Positions 61,546-64,000 of a stretch of 64,000 nt of DNA are shown in pieces. Origin of the DNA: Picosynechococcus sp. PCC 7117 (GTDB lineage Bacteria > Cyanobacteriota > Cyanobacteriia > Cyanobacteriales > MRBY01); assembly GCF_001693275.1 (NCBI RefSeq), contig NZ_CP016477.1, positions 806,001 to 870,000 of the forward strand. The letters are read 5' to 3'. Position numbers and translations under genes: made by a program. The notes under the pieces are model-generated. The model made no database searches and had not been told where the DNA came from. It was given only the letters and a program-made list of their open reading frames with translations. Numbering within the stretch: the first letter of the stretch is position 1; each line of letters opens with the position of its first letter.

Positions 61546-62478
61546 ATGACAGTGCAACCAAAACTCATTATTCACGGTGGGGCCGGCAGTTCCCTCAAGG
61601 GCAAAGGGGGCTTAATCGCCGTACGGGAGTCGCTCCACAGGATTGTTCAAGAGGTTTATGACTTCTTAGAACAGGGCGGCAGTGCTGTGGAAGCAGTCAT
61701 CCTAGGGGCAAAACTTTTAGAAGATGAACCACGGTTTAATGCGGGGACAGGGTCGGTGCTCCAGTCCGATGGTCAAATTCGCATGAGTGCTTCCCTGATG
61801 GATGGTACGGCCCAACGGTTTAGCGGCGTGATTAATGTGGGCCGCATTAAAAATCCCATCGAAGTGGCCCAGGCGTTGCAAACGGAAGATGATCGAGTGT
61901 TGTCCGATGTTGGTGCGGCAGAGATGGTGCGGTTACTACAGCTCCCCATTCATGATCCTCTGACCGATTTGCGCCTCGAAGAATGGCTGGAAGAACGTAA
62001 GGGAAATTTTCGCAGTAGTATGGCCGGGGTTGTTGCGGAGGATGAAATGGCCCGGCGCGGCACCATTGGGGTGGTGGCTCTGGACCAAAATGGTCGGGTT
62101 GCAGCGGCCACATCTACGGGCGGGAAAGGTTTAGAGCGGATTGGTCGGGTGAGTGATTCGGCGATGCCTGCGGGAAATTACGCGACCCAGGTGGCTGGGG
62201 TCAGTTGCACGGGCATTGGGGAAGACATTATTGACGAATGCCTTGCGGCGAAGGTGGTTATTCGGGTCACGGATGGTTTAAGTTTGCCAACCGCCATGGA
62301 AAAATCAATCCAGGAAGCAACGGTAAATAAACGGGATCTGGGGGCGATCGCCTTGGATGCCGGGGGCAATATTGTCTGGGGAAAAACCAGCGAAGTGCTT
62401 TTGGCGGCCTACCACGACGGTACTGCTGTGGGGGATACCCTGGAATGGCAACTGGAACCGGGGGTCGGCTCCCTTTAG
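61546..62478 (+). CDS. Isoaspartyl peptidase / L-asparaginase (Ntn hydrolase)
   Basis: A 310-residue plant-type asparaginase that autocleaves to alpha and beta chains and hydrolyses isoaspartyl dipeptides and asparagine. The start PKLIIHGGAGSSL is the alpha-chain signature; the beta chain begins at the Thr of RGTIGVVALDQNG (about residue 168), the nucleophile exposed by cleavage. Substrate-site segments TSTGGKGLERIGRVSDSAMPAGNYA are conserved. The length is normal. The permease starts 13 bases after the stop, so the two may be cotranscribed and could handle peptides together. Confidence 0.92.
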   Translation: MTVQPKLIIHGGAGSSLKGKGGLIAVRESLHRIVQEVYDFLEQGGSAVEAVILGAKLLEDEPRFNAGTGSVLQSDGQIRMSASLMDGTAQRFSGVINVGRIKNPIEVAQALQTEDDRVLSDVGAAEMVRLLQLPIHDPLTDLRLEEWLEERKGNFRSSMAGVVAEDEMARRGTIGVVALDQNGRVAAATSTGGKGLERIGRVSDSAMPAGNYATQVAGVSCTGIGEDIIDECLAAKVVIRVTDGLSLPTAMEKSIQEATVNKRDLGAIALDAGGNIVWGKTSEVLLAAYHDGTAVGDTLEWQLEPGVGSL

Positions 62479-62491
62479 GGAGTAAGGACGG

Positions 62492-63445
62492 ATGGTGCGC
62501 ACCCTCCTGAAACGTTTGGCGATCGCCCTGGGGACATTGCTTGCCATTAGTTTTGTGATTTTCACGATTTTGGCCTTGGCACCAGGAGACCCCCTCAGTG
62601 AATTTGCGAATAACCCAGCAATCACCGCCGAGGTGCGGGAAAATATTCGGCGATCACTGGGCCTGGATCGGCCCTTTTATCTTCGTTATGTCAAATGGCT
62701 CTGGGCGCTGTGCCAGGGGAATTTGGGCTATTCTTTCACCAGTAAAAGTCCTGTGCTGGGTCTGATTTGGCAACGCCTGCCGACAACCCTCTGGGTGGTG
62801 GGTCTTGCCTACGGTCTGAGTGTGGCGATCGCCTTACCCCTGGGGATTATCTCTGCCCTGCGCCGCAACTCTCTTTTGGATCAACTGGCCACCACCTTTG
62901 CTTTCTTGGGGTATTCCCTACCGACTTTTTTTACGGGTTTGCTGGCGATCATTGTCTTTAGCGTGAAATTGCAGTGGCTCCCCTCGCTATACAACAGCAC
63001 CCTGGTGGTCAATGATTTCCAGAGTTTTTGGCAGCAGATCCAGCAATCGATCCTGCCAATCACCGTCCTCGCGTTGTACCAAACGGCGATTTTGACCCGG
63101 TTTGTGCGCAATGCGATCCTCGAAGAGCTGCCCCAGGATTATGTGCGGACGGCTTATGCCAAGGGCTTAGGGGAATTTGCTGTGCTCCGCAAACATATTT
63201 TGCGCAATGCTTTGATTCCCGTTGTCACCCTGATTGCCATTGACGTGCCGAGCATTGTGACGGGGGCCTTGGTGACAGAGCAAATTTTTCGGGTGCCAGG
63301 GATCGGCGCGCTACTCATTGAATCCATTAACCGCAACGATACACCTGTAATTATGGGGATTACGATTATCTATGCGGCCTTGGTGGTGATTTTTAATGCG
63401 ATCGCCGATCTAAGTTATCGTTTCCTCGACCCCCGCATTAAGTAA
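62492..63445 (+). CDS. DppB/OppB-type peptide ABC transporter permease
   Basis: A 317-residue inner-membrane permease of the peptide/nickel importer family. It has six helices; the first periplasmic region contains APGDPLSEFANNPAITAEVRENIRRSLGLD, and the ATPase-contact loop is DYVRTAYAKGLGEFAVLRKHILRNALIP. It would need a DppC partner, two ATPases and a binding protein, none of which are within the window. It follows the asparaginase gene by 13 bases, which suggests peptide uptake linked to asparaginyl or isoaspartyl turnover; this is inference. Confidence 0.9.
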   Translation: MVRTLLKRLAIALGTLLAISFVIFTILALAPGDPLSEFANNPAITAEVRENIRRSLGLDRPFYLRYVKWLWALCQGNLGYSFTSKSPVLGLIWQRLPTTLWVVGLAYGLSVAIALPLGIISALRRNSLLDQLATTFAFLGYSLPTFFTGLLAIIVFSVKLQWLPSLYNSTLVVNDFQSFWQQIQQSILPITVLALYQTAILTRFVRNAILEELPQDYVRTAYAKGLGEFAVLRKHILRNALIPVVTLIAIDVPSIVTGALVTEQIFRVPGIGALLIESINRNDTPVIMGITIIYAALVVIFNAIADLSYRFLDPRIK

Positions 63446-63470
63446 CAAAAAAATCCTCCCTTAAGGGAGG
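63446..63470 (-). terminator. Probable bidirectional terminator between permease and gyrA
   Basis: CCTCCC (63455-63460) and GGGAGG (63465-63470) pair around TTAA; on the minus strand the stem is followed by ATTTTTTTG, so it can end the gyrA transcript, while the permease stop lies immediately beside it. Confidence 0.7.
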
Positions 63471-63610
63471 TGTCGTAGGCGGAGGGTGTTATTCCTTGAG
63501 TTAACACTCCCCTGACCCCTCTCAAGAGGGGAAACAGTTGCCGGTGTGTTGGCAAGCTCCACAAAATTCTTTCCTCTAGGGAAGCTAGAGAAGTGTTACT
63601 AAAGGGGAGG
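63471..63610. repeat. Palindrome-rich noncoding spacer
   Basis: This spacer carries more stem sequences: CCCCTCT/AGAGGGG (about 63515-63530) and CTTCC..GGAAG near 63575, plus a TTGCC..GGCAA stem near 63538. It has no gene. It may be an intergenic repeated element or stacked terminators; its copy number cannot be judged from one window. Confidence 0.4.
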
Positions 63611-64000
63611 TTATTCTTCCTCAGCTGTGACCTCCACCATGTCTAAATTGTCTTCCTCGGCGGCAATATCCACAGTTTCTAAACCGTCTTCTTCTGCTGG
63701 GGGCGGTACTAGGGCCACCGCCACAATCGCATCATCTCCATCCAGGCGCTGCACCCTGACCCCGGTGGCACTGCGGGATTGGAGCGAAATCGACTCCACA
63801 GCCTGACGGATCATAATGCCGCGCCCCGTGACGAGCATCAGTTCATCTTCGGGATTGACAATTCTCAGGGAAGCCAACCGATCTGCCTTAGATTTGAATT
63901 TAATCGCCCGGAGGCCGACCCCAGCGCGGTTTTGCAGGCGGAATCGTCCCACGGGCACCCGCTTGCCGAAGCCTTTTGTGGTTACGGCAATCACCCAAGG
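63611..64000 (-). CDS. gyrA: DNA gyrase subunit A (C-terminal part, runs off the right edge)
   Basis: The 3' end of a type IIA topoisomerase A subunit; the coding frame continues past position 64000. The visible 130 residues are the last blades of the C-terminal beta-pinwheel, with repeat motifs such as MIAVTTKGFGKRVPVGRFRLQNRAGVG, EDELMLVTGRGIMIRQAVESISLQSRSATGVRVQRL, followed by an acidic Glu/Asp tail. GyrA rather than ParC is likely from the pinwheel pattern (QNRAGxGLRAIK), the GyrA box itself being outside the window. Confidence 0.85.
   Translation of the reverse strand, partial: PWVIAVTTKGFGKRVPVGRFRLQNRAGVGLRAIKFKSKADRLASLRIVNPEDELMLVTGRGIMIRQAVESISLQSRSATGVRVQRLDGDDAIVAVALVPPPAEEDGLETVDIAAEEDNLDMVEVTAEEE

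Overview
The window is cyanobacterial. The evidence is the genes for small photosystem II subunits (psbX, psbI, psbH, psbN), the phycobilisome rod-core linker cpcG, the cyanobacterial/plastid families Ycf66 and Ycf35, a cyanobacterial RNase E with the Arg-rich C-terminal tail that binds PNPase, an SLH/OprB-type porin, and the very frequent HIP1 octamer GCGATCGC, found both inside and between genes. Gene content resembles a unicellular euryhaline strain of the Synechococcus PCC 7002 (Picosynechococcus) type; that placement is inference from memory of such genomes, not a database match.

Layout. 1-4987: the 5' part of a membrane-anchored protein gene, an orphan double phosphonate-type permease, psbX, ycf66, a TolB-like lipoprotein and a small membrane protein. 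5016-13857: a mostly minus-strand housekeeping block (alpha/beta hydrolase, ABC-F ATPase, glycosyltransferase, signal peptidase I, lptA-lptB, moeA, DUF4126), interrupted by a plus-strand O-methyltransferase. 14066-22777: glutamate dehydrogenase, DUF1350, DUF6282, psbI with a structured leader, several small unknowns, the porin and a pentapeptide-repeat protein. 22835-30244: tRNA-Pro(CGG), lipA, a Uma2 protein, a cysteine desulfurase, rne, mazG and an unknown. 30283-33642: a minus-strand group with a GntR-like regulator, a thioredoxin-reductase-like flavoprotein and a type II peroxiredoxin, then a small secreted protein.

33765-41087 is a sulfate-uptake island: an SLC13-type permease divergent from sbpA, then a NIL-domain protein, cysT, cysW, cysA and a Crp/Fnr-like regulator. 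41321-42385 is a DUF2997-ycf35-ferredoxin operon. 42407-48006 holds a lipoprotein, a methyltransferase, a small zinc-ribbon gene broken by an in-frame TGA, a DUF3352 protein and a Ser/Thr kinase with TPRs. 48083-50465 holds divergent psbH/psbN, a HAD phosphatase and cpcG. 50865-57273 has a SPOR-like protein, a short PspA/IM30 paralogue, ndk, a YbjN-like protein, dacB, a methyltransferase and dxr. 57290-57914 is a PIN-type toxin-antitoxin pair. The right end has an MsbA-like exporter, a zinc-ribbon membrane protein, hemE, an isoaspartyl peptidase/asparaginase, a DppB-type permease, a palindrome-rich spacer and the 3' end of gyrA.

Most of the window is ordinary core genome. I saw no insertion sequence, prophage, CRISPR array or rRNA. 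The points most worth a second look are the nonsense-interrupted zinc-ribbon gene, the reductase-like flavoprotein with a degenerate NADPH site next to a peroxiredoxin, the NIL-only protein inside the sulfate operon, the nested hairpins upstream of psbI, the duplicated N-terminal motif of the Ycf35-linked ferredoxin, and the palindromic spacer at the right end.
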